Shown: positions 43,249 through 53,089, counted from the first letter of the stretch. The stretch is 55,744 nucleotides of DNA from an uncultured Lachnospiraceae bacterium (GCA_900549995.1 URQQ01000030.1:1-55744); one strand, 5' to 3'. Program-made: numbers and translations. The notes: a model not told the origin generated them from the letters alone.

Positions 43249-44619
43249 TTAATTCTCCTCAGACGCCTGCGCCTTCTTAAATTTCGCAATGAAAAATCCA
43301 TCGCTTTCATGGATTCCCGGGAGAAGCTGCAAAGTTCCGTCCCTGCCGGCTTCCTCTTTGATTGTGCCGGTCAGGAGGTGATCAAATTTAACCAGCGAGA
43401 ACTCTCTGAAATGTTCCAGAAACCACCTGACATTATCCTCGTTTTCTTTCTTATTCACAGTGCATGTACTATATACAAGTGTGCCGCCCGGTTTTACATA
43501 TGTCCCGGCCTGTGTAAGAATCTTCTTTTGCAGCGCGGAAAGTTCTTCTGTCATCTCTTCTGTAAGTTTATACTTAAGATCAGTCTTTCTTCCCAGCACC
43601 CCAAGCCCCGAACATGGCAGATCTGCCACAACGATATCGGCTCTGCAGACGGATGCTTCATCCGGAAGGCTTGCATCCTTTTGAACTGCTCTGATATTTT
43701 TAAGCCCTGCTCTTTCAATATTTTCTTCAATCAGCGAAACCTTGGCTTCTGTCAGGTCTCTCGCCTCCACCATACCTGTTCCTGCAAGTTTATCCGCAAT
43801 ATGCAGTGCTTTTCCTCCTGGTGCCGCACAGACATCGATAACCTGATCTCCTTCTTTTGGACCGGCAACCTCTGCGACAAGCATGGAGCCGATATCCTGG
43901 ACATAGAATCCACCTTCCCGGAAGCTTTCCAGCGCCTCCAGATAATCATAACCGGAGATGCTAAGCGCATAGGGAAGGTACGGATGTTCTTTCACTGTCA
44001 CATGCTCTGCCTGAAGTTTCTCAATTAAAACCTCTTTCGGCATCTGGCTGAGACAACATCTGATTACCGTAGGCTTTTCTTTGAGGAAATCTTCCAGCAT
44101 AACCTTTACCGTCTCTATATCATATTCATCAAGCCACAGTTTCAGAATCCATTGGGGCATAGAATACCTGACTGACAGGCCCTCAGGCGTATCTTCGTCC
44201 GGATACTCTATCTGCTCTATATTCCGGGCAATATTTCGAAGCAGCCCATTGACGAATCCTTTCAGATTGACGAATCCTTTCTTCACCGCAAGCTTCACGG
44301 CCTCGTTGCAGACTGCGGAATCCGGCACGCTGTCCATGTATTTCAGCTGGTATACGCTGCTGCGCGCAATGGTGCGGATTACCGGTTTCATTTTATTTAC
44401 TTTTACCTTGGAAAACTGCCCGATGATATAATCAATCTCAATCATATGTTCCAAAGTACCCTCTACACATCTTGTGATAAACGCGCGTTCCTTTTTATCA
44501 AGATACTGGTATTTGGAGAGCAGATTCCGAAGTGCGATGTGGCTGTACTGTCCATCTCTTGTAATCTCCAGCAGACACTCCATCACCAGTTCTCTCTCTG
44601 TCACGGACTTCTTAGTCAT
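43249..44619 (-). CDS. rsmB: 16S rRNA (cytosine-967-C5)-methyltransferase
   Basis: A 456-residue enzyme with an N-terminal NusB-like RNA-binding domain (about 1-150) and a SAM-dependent domain showing VIDVCAAPGGKALHIAD, VVADLPCSGLGVLGRK (proton-donor Cys in PCS) and YSTCTVNKKENEDNV (catalytic Cys in STC). Both catalytic cysteines are present. The start ATG overlaps the last codons of the yugP gene by 8 nt, with AGGAGG inside that gene. Confidence 0.95.
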   Translation of the reverse strand: MTKKSVTERELVMECLLEITRDGQYSHIALRNLLSKYQYLDKKERAFITRCVEGTLEHMIEIDYIIGQFSKVKVNKMKPVIRTIARSSVYQLKYMDSVPDSAVCNEAVKLAVKKGFVNLKGFVNGLLRNIARNIEQIEYPDEDTPEGLSVRYSMPQWILKLWLDEYDIETVKVMLEDFLKEKPTVIRCCLSQMPKEVLIEKLQAEHVTVKEHPYLPYALSISGYDYLEALESFREGGFYVQDIGSMLVAEVAGPKEGDQVIDVCAAPGGKALHIADKLAGTGMVEARDLTEAKVSLIEENIERAGLKNIRAVQKDASLPDEASVCRADIVVADLPCSGLGVLGRKTDLKYKLTEEMTEELSALQKKILTQAGTYVKPGGTLVYSTCTVNKKENEDNVRWFLEHFREFSLVKFDHLLTGTIKEEAGRDGTLQLLPGIHESDGFFIAKFKKAQASEEN

Positions 44620-45316
44620 TCCGTCTTCCTCCTGTCAAAAGTATGATACGTAACAGCTGGAGAATCGACGAAGCGGCTCCTGCCACGTAAGTAAGTGCCG
44701 CCGCACTTAAGACTTTTCTTGTATTTTTCAGTTCCTCCGAATCAAGCATATTCGTCTCGCCCAGAATTCTGACTGCCCTCCCGGAGGCATTAAACTCTAC
44801 CGGAAGTGTCACAAGCTGGAATAAAACTGCGGCCGAAAATGCCAGAATTCCGATGTTTAAAAAAAGCGCTGACTGATTGCTGTTAAAGATCAGGCCGATC
44901 AGAATCAGCGGCCACGCAATTGTGGAACCCAGATTCGCGATCGGTACAAGACCTGCCCTGATTTTCAGCGGAGCATAACCTGTGGCATGCTGGATCGCAT
45001 GCCCGCATTCATGGGCTGCCACCCCAACTGCTGCAACAGACGGACTGTTGTACACAGTATCTGACAGATGAAGGACTTTATTTCTCGGATCATAATTATC
45101 TGTCAGGTTCCCTGAAATATGGTCAATCCTGACGTCATATATTCCGGCTCCATGAAGAATTCTCTCAGCGGCATCCTTTCCGGTCATGCCAGAGCGGTTC
45201 CTCACCCGGGAGTATTTATTATAGGTTGTCTTGACTCTTGCCGATGCCCACAGGCAGATAACTACGCCAACAATTACCAGGATATAAGTCGGATCAAAAT
45301 ACATTGGATAAAACAT
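44612..45316 (-). CDS. Neutral zinc metallopeptidase, YugP family
   Basis: A 234-residue membrane protein starting MFYPMYFDPTYILVIVGVVI, 8 nt after AGGAGG. One N-terminal membrane segment, then the zinc-protease motif AAHECGHAIQHA (HExxH), and three further hydrophobic segments towards the C-terminus. This matches the YugP/DUF-type peptidases often found beside fmt and rsmB in Clostridia. Physiological substrates are unknown. An upstream ATG (45367) would add 17 residues without a Shine-Dalgarno. Confidence 0.9.
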   Translation of the reverse strand: MFYPMYFDPTYILVIVGVVICLWASARVKTTYNKYSRVRNRSGMTGKDAAERILHGAGIYDVRIDHISGNLTDNYDPRNKVLHLSDTVYNSPSVAAVGVAAHECGHAIQHATGYAPLKIRAGLVPIANLGSTIAWPLILIGLIFNSNQSALFLNIGILAFSAAVLFQLVTLPVEFNASGRAVRILGETNMLDSEELKNTRKVLSAAALTYVAGAASSILQLLRIILLTGGRRND

Positions 45317-45475
45317 TACGAAAACCTCCTGTTCATTTTTTATGCACACCCGGCGCAGCGGTTTCATTTCCGATGCTCCGGCACAAAATTCTCTTCTGTA
45401 ATATTATAGACGGATTTAAAAAAGGAAAACTGATTTTCATAATAATTTCATTAAAATTTAAGTTCTCTGTCATTT

Positions 45476-46414
45476 TCACGCTTTTGATCCAAGCAGAGTA
45501 TTCTCGGGGAGTTCATATCCTCTGAGGAATGCTCCTGCATCCATCCTTTTCTTCCCCGGAATCTGAAGTTCCAGTATCTTCAGTCCCTTTTCACCGCACT
45601 GTACTGTAAATCCTTCTTTTTCCACAGAAACGACAGTTCCCGGTACTGCATCCGTCTGCATGTCTGTTACCACAGCTTTCCAGATTTTCATCACTTTTCC
45701 ATTCCAGGATGTATATGCGCTTGGCCACGGATTTAGTCCTCTGATCAGCCGTTCGGTCTCTTCTGCCTTTTTCGTCCAGTCAATCTCTCCCAGCTTCTTA
45801 TCCAGCATTCTGGCATACTCGGTCGGACTTTCACCCTGTGTTTCAAAGACTGCCGTTTCCTCCAAAATGGCATCCAGCGTCTCCACACATAACCTTGCGC
45901 CGGCTGCTGCAAGCTTGTCGTGAAGGCTTCCGCCGGTCTCCTGTGGTTCCACCGGAATTTCTGTCTTCATGATCATATCCCCGGTGTCCAGCCCTTCATC
46001 CATCTGCATCGTCGTCACTCCGGTCACTTTCTCTCCATGGATGATGGACCATTGGATGGGAGCGGCACCTCTGTATTTCGGCAGAAGCGATGCGTGGACA
46101 TTGATACAGCCATATCTTGTCATCTGAAGGATTTCTTTCGGCAGAATCTGTCCAAACGCAACAACAACCATCACATCGGCATCATATTTTTTCAGTTCCT
46201 CCACACATTTGGGATCGCGGATCTTCACCGGCTGGTACACCGGAATCTGATGGGCAAGCGCACACTCTTTGACCGGAGTAAACTGCATTTCTTTTCCTCT
46301 GCCTTTCGGCTTGTCAGGCTGTGTCACGGCAAGAACCACCTCATGTCCGGCATCAATCAATGCTTCCAGTGTCCCGACGGAGAAATCTGGCGTTCCCATA
46401 AATATTACTTTCAT
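45476..46414 (-). CDS. fmt: Methionyl-tRNA formyltransferase
   Basis: A 312-residue enzyme that formylates initiator Met-tRNA using 10-formyl-tetrahydrofolate. The formyltransferase domain starts MKVIFMGTPDFSVGTLEALI and holds GRGKE, NVHASLLPKYRGAAPIQW (catalytic Asn/His) and MQMDEGLDTGDM (catalytic Asp). The C-terminal OB domain contains RGLNPWPSAYT. The start used is 1 nt after the def stop; the longer in-frame extension lies inside def and is rejected. def-fmt adjacency reflects their successive roles in N-terminal formylation and its removal. Confidence 0.96.
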   Translation of the reverse strand: MKVIFMGTPDFSVGTLEALIDAGHEVVLAVTQPDKPKGRGKEMQFTPVKECALAHQIPVYQPVKIRDPKCVEELKKYDADVMVVVAFGQILPKEILQMTRYGCINVHASLLPKYRGAAPIQWSIIHGEKVTGVTTMQMDEGLDTGDMIMKTEIPVEPQETGGSLHDKLAAAGARLCVETLDAILEETAVFETQGESPTEYARMLDKKLGEIDWTKKAEETERLIRGLNPWPSAYTSWNGKVMKIWKAVVTDMQTDAVPGTVVSVEKEGFTVQCGEKGLKILELQIPGKKRMDAGAFLRGYELPENTLLGSKA

Positions 46415-46415
46415 C

Positions 46416-46898
46416 TTATTCTTCCTCTCCTTCTCCCTCGAATTCCGCATCGTGAAGCTCTCCTTCCACGAGATCGACATAAAGCTTTCCATCCAGGTGA
46501 TCAATTTCGTGGCAGAATGCACGCGCCAGAAGTCCATGCCCTTCCAGGATCACTTCCTCCATCTCTTCATTCAACGCTTTTACTTTCACATACTCCGGCC
46601 TTGTCACTGTCCCTGATTTTCCCGGCACACTTAAGCATCCTTCATCCCCGGTCTGCGTTCCATCTGATTCAACCACCACTGGATTAATCAGTACAATCGG
46701 GCCTTCCCCGACATCGATTGTGACGATTCTTTTCAAAATTCCTACCTGGGGCGCCGCAAGGCCGACACCGAATGCTTCATACATTGTATCCAGCATATCC
46801 TCAATCAAAACCTGCGTGCGAAGTGTCATCTTTGTCACTTCTTTACATGGTTTCACAAGTACTTCATCCCCAATTTCCCTGATCTTTCTTATTGCCAT
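46416..46898 (-). CDS. def: Peptide deformylase
   Basis: A 160-residue protein with all three family motifs: GVGLAAPQVG (about 44-53), EGCLSVPG (about 90, Cys is a metal ligand) and FCHEIDHLDGKLYVD (HExxH, about 134). It removes the formyl group from nascent proteins. The C-terminus is unusually acidic (EGELHDAEFEGEGEEE). The ATG follows AAGGAGAAAG, 24 nt after priA. Confidence 0.96.
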   Translation of the reverse strand: MAIRKIREIGDEVLVKPCKEVTKMTLRTQVLIEDMLDTMYEAFGVGLAAPQVGILKRIVTIDVGEGPIVLINPVVVESDGTQTGDEGCLSVPGKSGTVTRPEYVKVKALNEEMEEVILEGHGLLARAFCHEIDHLDGKLYVDLVEGELHDAEFEGEGEEE

Positions 46899-46922
46899 TT
46901 TCTTTCTCCTTCTCTCCTTAAG

Positions 46923-49151
46923 TTAAAATCCATTCACCGGATTAAAATCAAACTGAATCCTGAGACTGTCAAAGCCCCGGTTCATTTCTATATATTGTTC
47001 CATCAAATCTTTCATCCTAACCAGCACAGACTCTTCTTCGTGTTTCATATAGATGACTCTCCGGTAGACGTCATTCACCTTGCCGACAAAGGGACTGGCC
47101 GGTCCGATAATGACGAGTTCCTCTTCACGGCTGACCTTCTGGGCATATTGCTTCAGATAATCTGCCGCCGTTATAAGGAGCTGTTCATCCTTACCGGTGA
47201 CAAGCACTGCCAGAAGCTGGCTTGCCGGCGGATACCCCATCATAGATCTGTAATTCATCTCTTCGTTATAAAAACTTTCATAATCCTGATTCGCGGCTGC
47301 CACGATACTGTAATGTTCCGGGCTATAGGTCTGTATCACGACTTCCCCTTTCTGGGTGCCTCTTCCCGCTCTTCCCGCTGCCTGCGTGAGAAGCTGGAAA
47401 GTCCGTTCCCCTGCACGGTAATCATCTGTATAAAGTGACATATCAGCCGCCAGTATTCCAACAAGCGTAACATTCGGAAAATCATGTCCTTTTACAATCA
47501 TCTGTGTTCCGACCAATATATCCGCCGCCCCGTCTGCAAATGCCGAAAGTATTTTTTCATGACCGTTCTTTTCTTTTGTTGTATCCAGGTCCATGCGCAG
47601 TACCCTTGCCGACGGAAATTCCTGCTTCACCATCTCTTCAATCTGCTGGGTTCCCGCACGGAATCCTCCGACATGTTTTGAGCCGCAGGACGGGCAGACG
47701 GTCACCTGCGGACTTTCGTATCCGCAATAATGGCAGACCATTTTCCCGCCGCGGTGGCTTGAAAGTGCCACATCACAATGGGGACATTTTACCACATATC
47801 CACAGGCACGGCAGGACAGAAATCCCGCATATCCCCTTCGGTTCAGAAACAGCATGATCTGCTGCCCTTTTAAGAGCCGGTCTTCGATCAGCTGTCTTAA
47901 AAGATCACTGATCATCGACCGGTTGCCGTTTCTTAATTCTTCTCTTAAATCCACCGTATAGACAGATGCCATCTCCTGCTGCATTGAACGGTTTTTCATC
48001 TCAAACAGCCGGTATATCCCGCTCCTGGCCCGGTAATACGCCTCCACCGACGGCGTCGCAGAACCCAGAACAACGCTTGCGTCTGACAGTTTCGCACGCT
48101 CGATGGCGGTCTCCCTCGCATGATAGCGCGGTACCTGTTCGCTCTTATAGGTTGCCTCGTGTTCCTCATCGATGACGATCAGACCCAGATTCGGAAACGG
48201 TGTAAACAATGCAGACCGGGGGCCGATCATAACATCCAGTTCCCCTCTTTTGGCTCTCATCATCTGATCATACCGTTCTCCCTGAGATAACCGGGAATTG
48301 ATAATTGAGATACGGTCACCGAACTGCCGGTAGAACCGGAGCACCGTCTGGTAGGTCAGTGCAATCTCCGGAATCAGTACAATCGCCTGTCTGCCCTGAC
48401 TCGCTACATGACGGATCATCTCCATGTATACTTCCGTTTTCCCGCTTCCGGTCACGCCATGTATCAGATACGTTTTCCTGATTCCGGCATCATAATCTTT
48501 CACAAATTCCGAAACTGCCATCTTCTGTTCCCCGGTAAATGTAATGTCCTTCTTCTCGCGGACTCCGCTTTTCACCGGGTTTCGGTATACCTCCACAGAC
48601 TCAAGCTTCAGAACACCCTGCTCTTCCAGCGCGCGGATGACCGGCATCGTAATATGAAGCTTCCCAGTCGCAAGATCGTAAGGGAGAAGCGGCTGATCCA
48701 GAAGGGCAGCAAGAATTCTTGCCCTTGCCTTCTGGTTTTTGTGCAGATATTCCTCAAGCTTCTTTTTCCCCTCTTCCGGTGCAAGAAGCAGACGGATCTG
48801 CTTTTTCACTTTCGCATTCTCCTGATGTTTGATCGGAAGCACTGTTTTCAGTGACTGGATCATCGTCCCCCCGTAATGCTCCTTCATCCAGGATGCAAGA
48901 GCTACAAGCTTCGCTTCAATTGCCATGCTTTTTTCAGGGACTGCCAGAATCGGCTTGATTTTATCCGGGTCGTATCTGCATGTTTTATGGATGCCGACGA
49001 CATATCCTTTCGTCTCGCGGCTGCCTCTCCCGAACGGAACAAGCACTTCGGTGCCAATGTGCACCCGGCTTTCAATTACCTCGGGAATTTTATATTCAAA
49101 TACTTTATCCAGTTTTTCATGCGTAATATCAACAATTACTTCTGCGTACAT
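46923..49151 (-). CDS. priA: Primosomal replication restart helicase PriA
   Basis: A 742-residue superfamily 2 helicase. An N-terminal DNA-binding domain (starting MYAEVIVDITHEKLDKVFEY) precedes GVTGSGKTEVYM (Walker A, about 236), DEEHEATYK (Walker B), the cysteine-rich double zinc site (CRACG, CPHC, CHYCG, CPSCG, about 445-490) and QAAGRAGR (motif VI). It reloads the replisome at stalled forks. The start overlaps the murE end by 16 nt, implying coupling. Length and motifs are normal. Confidence 0.96.
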   Translation of the reverse strand: MYAEVIVDITHEKLDKVFEYKIPEVIESRVHIGTEVLVPFGRGSRETKGYVVGIHKTCRYDPDKIKPILAVPEKSMAIEAKLVALASWMKEHYGGTMIQSLKTVLPIKHQENAKVKKQIRLLLAPEEGKKKLEEYLHKNQKARARILAALLDQPLLPYDLATGKLHITMPVIRALEEQGVLKLESVEVYRNPVKSGVREKKDITFTGEQKMAVSEFVKDYDAGIRKTYLIHGVTGSGKTEVYMEMIRHVASQGRQAIVLIPEIALTYQTVLRFYRQFGDRISIINSRLSQGERYDQMMRAKRGELDVMIGPRSALFTPFPNLGLIVIDEEHEATYKSEQVPRYHARETAIERAKLSDASVVLGSATPSVEAYYRARSGIYRLFEMKNRSMQQEMASVYTVDLREELRNGNRSMISDLLRQLIEDRLLKGQQIMLFLNRRGYAGFLSCRACGYVVKCPHCDVALSSHRGGKMVCHYCGYESPQVTVCPSCGSKHVGGFRAGTQQIEEMVKQEFPSARVLRMDLDTTKEKNGHEKILSAFADGAADILVGTQMIVKGHDFPNVTLVGILAADMSLYTDDYRAGERTFQLLTQAAGRAGRGTQKGEVVIQTYSPEHYSIVAAANQDYESFYNEEMNYRSMMGYPPASQLLAVLVTGKDEQLLITAADYLKQYAQKVSREEELVIIGPASPFVGKVNDVYRRVIYMKHEEESVLVRMKDLMEQYIEMNRGFDSLRIQFDFNPVNGF

Positions 49152-50611
49152 TCTTTCATCTCTTCCAGCACTTCTGCAATCAGGACACGTTCATCCATCG
49201 GGTATTTGACTCCTTTGATCTCCTGATAATCTTCATGTCCTTTGCCTGCAAGAACAATCACATCCCCAGGCTCTCCGTGTTCAATGACATAACGGATGGC
49301 TTCCTTCCGGTCACAGATCTCCACATATTTCCCGTTGGTTCTCTCAATTCCGGTCTTGATGTCGTCGATAATCGCCTGCGGCTCCTCGAACCTCGGATTA
49401 TCAGACGTAATCACCGTAAGATCCGCAAGTCTTCCCGAGACTTCTCCCATCTCATATCTTCTGTCTTTCGACCGGTTTCCGCCGCACCCAAACAGACATA
49501 CCAGACGCTTTGGATCGTATTCTTTCAGTGTCGTCAGAAGACTTTCAAGGCTCATCGCATTGTGGGCATAATCGATCATAAGGGTAAACTCATCCGAAAC
49601 TTTAATCATCTCAATTCTGCCCTTCACCTTGGCACTTTTCAAAGCCTGGCAGATCACATCTTCCGGGACATTGAAATGTCTGCACACCGCAATCGCCGTC
49701 AATGAATTATAGACACTGAATGTCCCCGGAATATCAATCTCCACATCAAAATCCATCAGTCCGCTGACATGATACGCAACTCCAAGATATCCCGGCCTGG
49801 AAATCAGATGTGTATTCTCTGCCCTGAGGTCGCACCCTTTCGCAAACCCAAACGTTTCCACCTTACAGGTCGCATTTTTAAACACATCCTTATAATACTC
49901 GTCATCTGCATTTGCAATTCCCACATCACACTGGGTAAATAAAATTCCTTTGCATCTTTTATAATCTTCAAAATCACTGTGTTCATTCGGACCAATGTGG
50001 TCTCTCCCAAGATTGGTAAAAATACCAAGATCAAACTGAATGCCCGCCGTCCGGTGAAGCATCAATGCCTGGGAAGAGACTTCCATTACTACGCAGTCAC
50101 ATCCACTGTCGGCCATCTCACGGAAATACTGATGGATGGTAAATGATTCCGGTGTTGTATTGCTCGCCGGAATTCTTTTCTCTCCGATAATCGCTTCAAT
50201 CGTACCGATCAGCCCCACTTTATATCCTACATGTTCCAGAATGTCTCTGATCATATAGGTTGTTGTTGTCTTTCCTTTTGTCCCCGTAATCCCAATGATC
50301 TTCATCTCTTTGGCCGGGTAATGAAAATATGCAGCTGACATCAGGGCAAGTGCATATCTTGTATCCTTTACCTTAATCACTGTCATTCCTTCCGGTGCCT
50401 CTGCATCCCGCTCTACGATCACCGCTTTTGCGCCTTTGGCTGCCACCTCCTGTATAAATTCATGTCCGTCTACAACCGCACCGCTGATACATACAAATAC
50501 AGAGCCTTCCGTCACCTTTCTGGAGTCGTTCACAAGCTCTGTCACTTCAATCTGGTCGCTTCCTTTTACTGTTTCATATTCTAAATGCTCTAATAATCCC
50601 GCAAGTTTCAT
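49136..50611 (-). CDS. murE: UDP-MurNAc-tripeptide synthetase
   Basis: A 491-residue Mur ligase. The ATP loop is GTKGKTTTTYM (about 110), with SSQALMLHR (carbamylated-Lys region nearby), YAHNAMSLESLL and GGNRSKDRRYEMG. The DNPRFE motif (about 405) is the one associated with meso-diaminopimelate rather than L-Lys addition, so the stem peptide probably contains meso-DAP. The ATG is preceded by AAGGAGGCATA. It heads the housekeeping run, divergent from the VanZ-family gene. Confidence 0.95.
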   Translation of the reverse strand: MKLAGLLEHLEYETVKGSDQIEVTELVNDSRKVTEGSVFVCISGAVVDGHEFIQEVAAKGAKAVIVERDAEAPEGMTVIKVKDTRYALALMSAAYFHYPAKEMKIIGITGTKGKTTTTYMIRDILEHVGYKVGLIGTIEAIIGEKRIPASNTTPESFTIHQYFREMADSGCDCVVMEVSSQALMLHRTAGIQFDLGIFTNLGRDHIGPNEHSDFEDYKRCKGILFTQCDVGIANADDEYYKDVFKNATCKVETFGFAKGCDLRAENTHLISRPGYLGVAYHVSGLMDFDVEIDIPGTFSVYNSLTAIAVCRHFNVPEDVICQALKSAKVKGRIEMIKVSDEFTLMIDYAHNAMSLESLLTTLKEYDPKRLVCLFGCGGNRSKDRRYEMGEVSGRLADLTVITSDNPRFEEPQAIIDDIKTGIERTNGKYVEICDRKEAIRYVIEHGEPGDVIVLAGKGHEDYQEIKGVKYPMDERVLIAEVLEEMKECTQK

Positions 50612-50742
50612 TCATATGCCTCCTTAAATCAGAATCCGTAACCTCCGGCAAAACAGGTGACAAACTGCGTGATCCCCCTGCGCATACCTGAATAGTTACA
50701 AAAATTCATAGTTATTAATAGAATACCACAACCTGAAAGGTG

Positions 50743-50771
50743 TTGCAAAAAAATTTAAAAAGTGTTATATT
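50743..50771 (+). promoter_or_regulatory. Promoter of the VanZ-family gene
   Basis: Plus strand: TTGCAA (50743-50748), 17 bp, TATATT (50766-50771), followed by a leader of about 40 nt with AAGGGGAG. The murE promoter must also lie between 50612 and 50742, but I could not fix its boxes. Confidence 0.75.
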
Positions 50772-50819
50772 CTCTCAATAGCAGCCTTATGATCAAATTA
50801 TTAAGGGGAGTACTAAATA

Positions 50820-51698
50820 ATGAAGAAACTTTTTATATTTATGCTGAAGCCGCTTTCTTTTCTGCCGGCTCTTGTCATGATGTATATTATATTTAATTTT
50901 TCCGCTCAAAGCGGTGATATCTCGGGGAATTTAAGCCATCAGGTCAGTGTGAAAATCGTCGAAATAGGAAATGAAGTATTACAGAAAGATCTGGATGAAG
51001 CCGGCATCCTGGAAGTGGCTGACCGGATCGAATATCCTGTCAGAAAAGCGGCCCATATGACGGAGTATTTTTTCCTGGCCGTCGCAGTCTCTTTTCCGCT
51101 CTATGTCTATGGACTGAGAGGTTTCCCTCTGATGCTTGTAGCCGGGATCATCTGTGTCGGTTTTGCCTGCGGTGATGAATACCATCAATCTTTTGTCGAC
51201 GGGCGCGGACCTTCCATAAAAGACGTCGGAATCGACAGCATCGGCGTCTTCTTCGGTATTATCACTGTCCGGATTGTATGTTTTGCGTTCCTCGCACCGG
51301 CCAGAATGTACGAACGGGCAAAAGACAGAAGAATCAGGAAACAACTCCGGGAAGAGCGGGCATATGCACATGGACGCCGCTCCCGCAGACGCCCCCGCAA
51401 TTATTTTGAAGATTTCGAAGAGGATGATTATTACTATAACCAGGCACTGGAAGAAGAGCGTGAACGCCAGTATGCCGAGGAATATGAAGATGACTACGAA
51501 GATGAGTATGACTATGATGACGAAGATGACGCTTACGCAACGGCCGATCTCGGCGCTACGAAAATCATCCAGACAGGAATGCCTAAAAGACAGCCTCCCC
51601 GTCCGGCTCCGTCAAAACGTCCCACTGATGACGTAAGAATTTCCATCGATGATCTTGAACAGGAACTGGCAGAAGATGTCAGAAAATACATGAATTAG
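50820..51698 (+). CDS. VanZ-family membrane protein with acidic cytoplasmic tail
   Basis: A 292-residue protein. The first 160 residues carry about four membrane segments with the VanZ signature FNFSAQSGD, VRKAAHMTEYFFLA, GDEYHQSFVDGRGPSIKDVGIDSIGVFFG. The last 130 residues are soluble: a basic stretch (RRSRRRPRNYF), then an Asp/Glu/Tyr-rich segment (about 198-243), then a Pro/Arg part and an amphipathic end. VanZ relatives confer low teicoplanin resistance or act in envelope physiology; the role here is unknown. It is one of only three plus-strand genes and a monocistronic unit. Confidence 0.9.
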   Translation: MKKLFIFMLKPLSFLPALVMMYIIFNFSAQSGDISGNLSHQVSVKIVEIGNEVLQKDLDEAGILEVADRIEYPVRKAAHMTEYFFLAVAVSFPLYVYGLRGFPLMLVAGIICVGFACGDEYHQSFVDGRGPSIKDVGIDSIGVFFGIITVRIVCFAFLAPARMYERAKDRRIRKQLREERAYAHGRRSRRRPRNYFEDFEEDDYYYNQALEEERERQYAEEYEDDYEDEYDYDDEDDAYATADLGATKIIQTGMPKRQPPRPAPSKRPTDDVRISIDDLEQELAEDVRKYMN

Positions 51699-51745
51699 CG
51701 GCAGGATATCCTGCCGCAGAAAAAGAATCCCTTTGGGATTTTTTT
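51698..51745 (+). terminator. Double hairpin terminator after the VanZ-family gene
   Basis: A perfect 20-bp palindrome (GCGGCAGGATATCCTGCCGC, 51698-51717) is followed by AATCCC-TTT-GGGATT and a run of seven T (51726-51743). The second hairpin is the true terminator; the first may stabilise the mRNA end. Confidence 0.85.
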
Positions 51746-51771
51746 ACTTTGTAATGAAGTCTTCCCTCATC

Positions 51772-53004
51772 TTATACTTTCTTATGATTGAGAAACGCCC
51801 CTCTCATGACCGCATTTTCTCCAAATCTTTTATTGAGCGCATCCATCGCTGCCTCCGCTTTGCTATGTTTCTCATCTGCCGCTTTTTCAGATTCCAACTC
51901 CACAATGTCAAAAATGGTCATCTGCTCCGGATCAGACTCATTTTTAAGTTTCGACGTCCTGATTCCAAGCAGGCGGATGGGCTGTCCGTTCCAAAGCTCA
52001 CCAAACAGTTCACATGCAGCCTTATACACTGCGTCATCCGAGTGGGTCGCTTTCAGAAGCTGTTTCTGATGTGATACTTTCTGAAAGGTATTGTATTTGA
52101 TCTCTACACTGACCATAGACGCTTTCTGCCCCGCATCTCTCAGCCGTTTTCCGACACTTTCGGACAGTGTCAGCAGTATTTTCCTGGCCTCTGCCTCTGA
52201 TTCCACATCTCTTGATAGTGTGGTGGAATTTCCGATTCCTTTCGCCTCCTGCCTCTTGGACTGTACCTCAGAATCGTCGATTCCATTGGCGAATTCCCAC
52301 AGCATTCTTCCGTGGCTTTTCAGATGCAGCTCCAAAAGCTTCGGATCTGCTTTGGCCAAATCCCCGATCGTTTTAATCTCCAGTTTTCCAAGTGTCAAGA
52401 CACTGGATTTTCCTGCCATATATAACTCCGAGACGGGAAGCGGCCACATTTTCTCCCTGATCTCCTCCGGGAATAGTGTATGCACTTTGTCCGGCTTTTC
52501 AAAATCCGAAGCCATTTTTGCCAGCAGTTTATTTGAAGAAATACCGATATTCACCGTGAAGCCGAATTTTTCCCTGACTGCATCCTTCATCATCACAGCA
52601 GCCTCCACCGTGGACTGGTACAGATGTGCGATCCCGGTAAACTCCATATAGCACTCATCTACACTCACCTGCTCGATATCCGGCGTATAAGAATAGAGAA
52701 ACTGCATCAATTTACTGCTATACTCATGATACATCTTATGATTTGGCGGTTCCATCACAAGATCCGGACATTTTCTAAGCGCACTCACAACAGGCTCTCC
52801 CGTCCTGACACCATAACGTTTCGCCGGGATGGATTTGGCAAGTACGACTCCGTGCCGTGATTCCTGATCTCCGCCGATAATCGCAGGGATTTCTCTCAAA
52901 TCCCGCTCTATGCCGTGTTTTTTTTCTTCCACCGCCGTCCAGCTTAGATATGCTGAATTGACATCAATATGAAAAATGACAGGTCTCAACACCGGTTCCT
53001 CCAT
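51772..53004 (-). CDS. dinB: DNA polymerase IV (Y family)
   Basis: A 410-residue translesion polymerase. Catalytic acids appear in FHIDVNSAYLSW (Asp) and EQVSVDECYMEF (Asp, Glu). AKSIPAKRYGV, NIGISSNKLLAKMASDFEKPDK, the little-finger region and the C-terminal QMTIFDI (near a possible clamp-binding site) are all present. The ATG at 53004 has only weak AAGAGA upstream; a GTG at 52992 or TTG at 52989 would place GGAGG at good spacing, so the true start may be 4-5 codons later. It converges with the VanZ-family gene. Confidence 0.94.
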   Translation of the reverse strand: MEEPVLRPVIFHIDVNSAYLSWTAVEEKKHGIERDLREIPAIIGGDQESRHGVVLAKSIPAKRYGVRTGEPVVSALRKCPDLVMEPPNHKMYHEYSSKLMQFLYSYTPDIEQVSVDECYMEFTGIAHLYQSTVEAAVMMKDAVREKFGFTVNIGISSNKLLAKMASDFEKPDKVHTLFPEEIREKMWPLPVSELYMAGKSSVLTLGKLEIKTIGDLAKADPKLLELHLKSHGRMLWEFANGIDDSEVQSKRQEAKGIGNSTTLSRDVESEAEARKILLTLSESVGKRLRDAGQKASMVSVEIKYNTFQKVSHQKQLLKATHSDDAVYKAACELFGELWNGQPIRLLGIRTSKLKNESDPEQMTIFDIVELESEKAADEKHSKAEAAMDALNKRFGENAVMRGAFLNHKKV

Positions 53005-53039
53005 TCTCTTCTTTTTAGATATACTACCATGATTCCATC

Positions 53040-53077
53040 AAAAAGGCACCTATGATTTTCCACATAGATGCCTTTTT
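53040..53077. terminator. Intrinsic terminator of clpB
   Basis: AAAAAGGCACCTATG pairs with CATAGATGCCTTTTT around an 8-nt loop with a single internal mismatch. A- and T-runs on both sides make it usable in either direction; it lies 13 bp after the clpB stop on the minus strand. Confidence 0.85.
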
Positions 53078-53089
53078 GCATATTCTCAT

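Noticed and set aside
43129..44028. Plus-strand ORF of 299 codons opposite rsmB and rlmN
   Set aside because: Shadow of rsmB; no Shine-Dalgarno or family motif.
45920..46687. Plus-strand ORF of 255 codons opposite fmt and def
   Set aside because: Antisense to two intact essential-type genes; rich in His/Leu/Arg as expected for a shadow frame.
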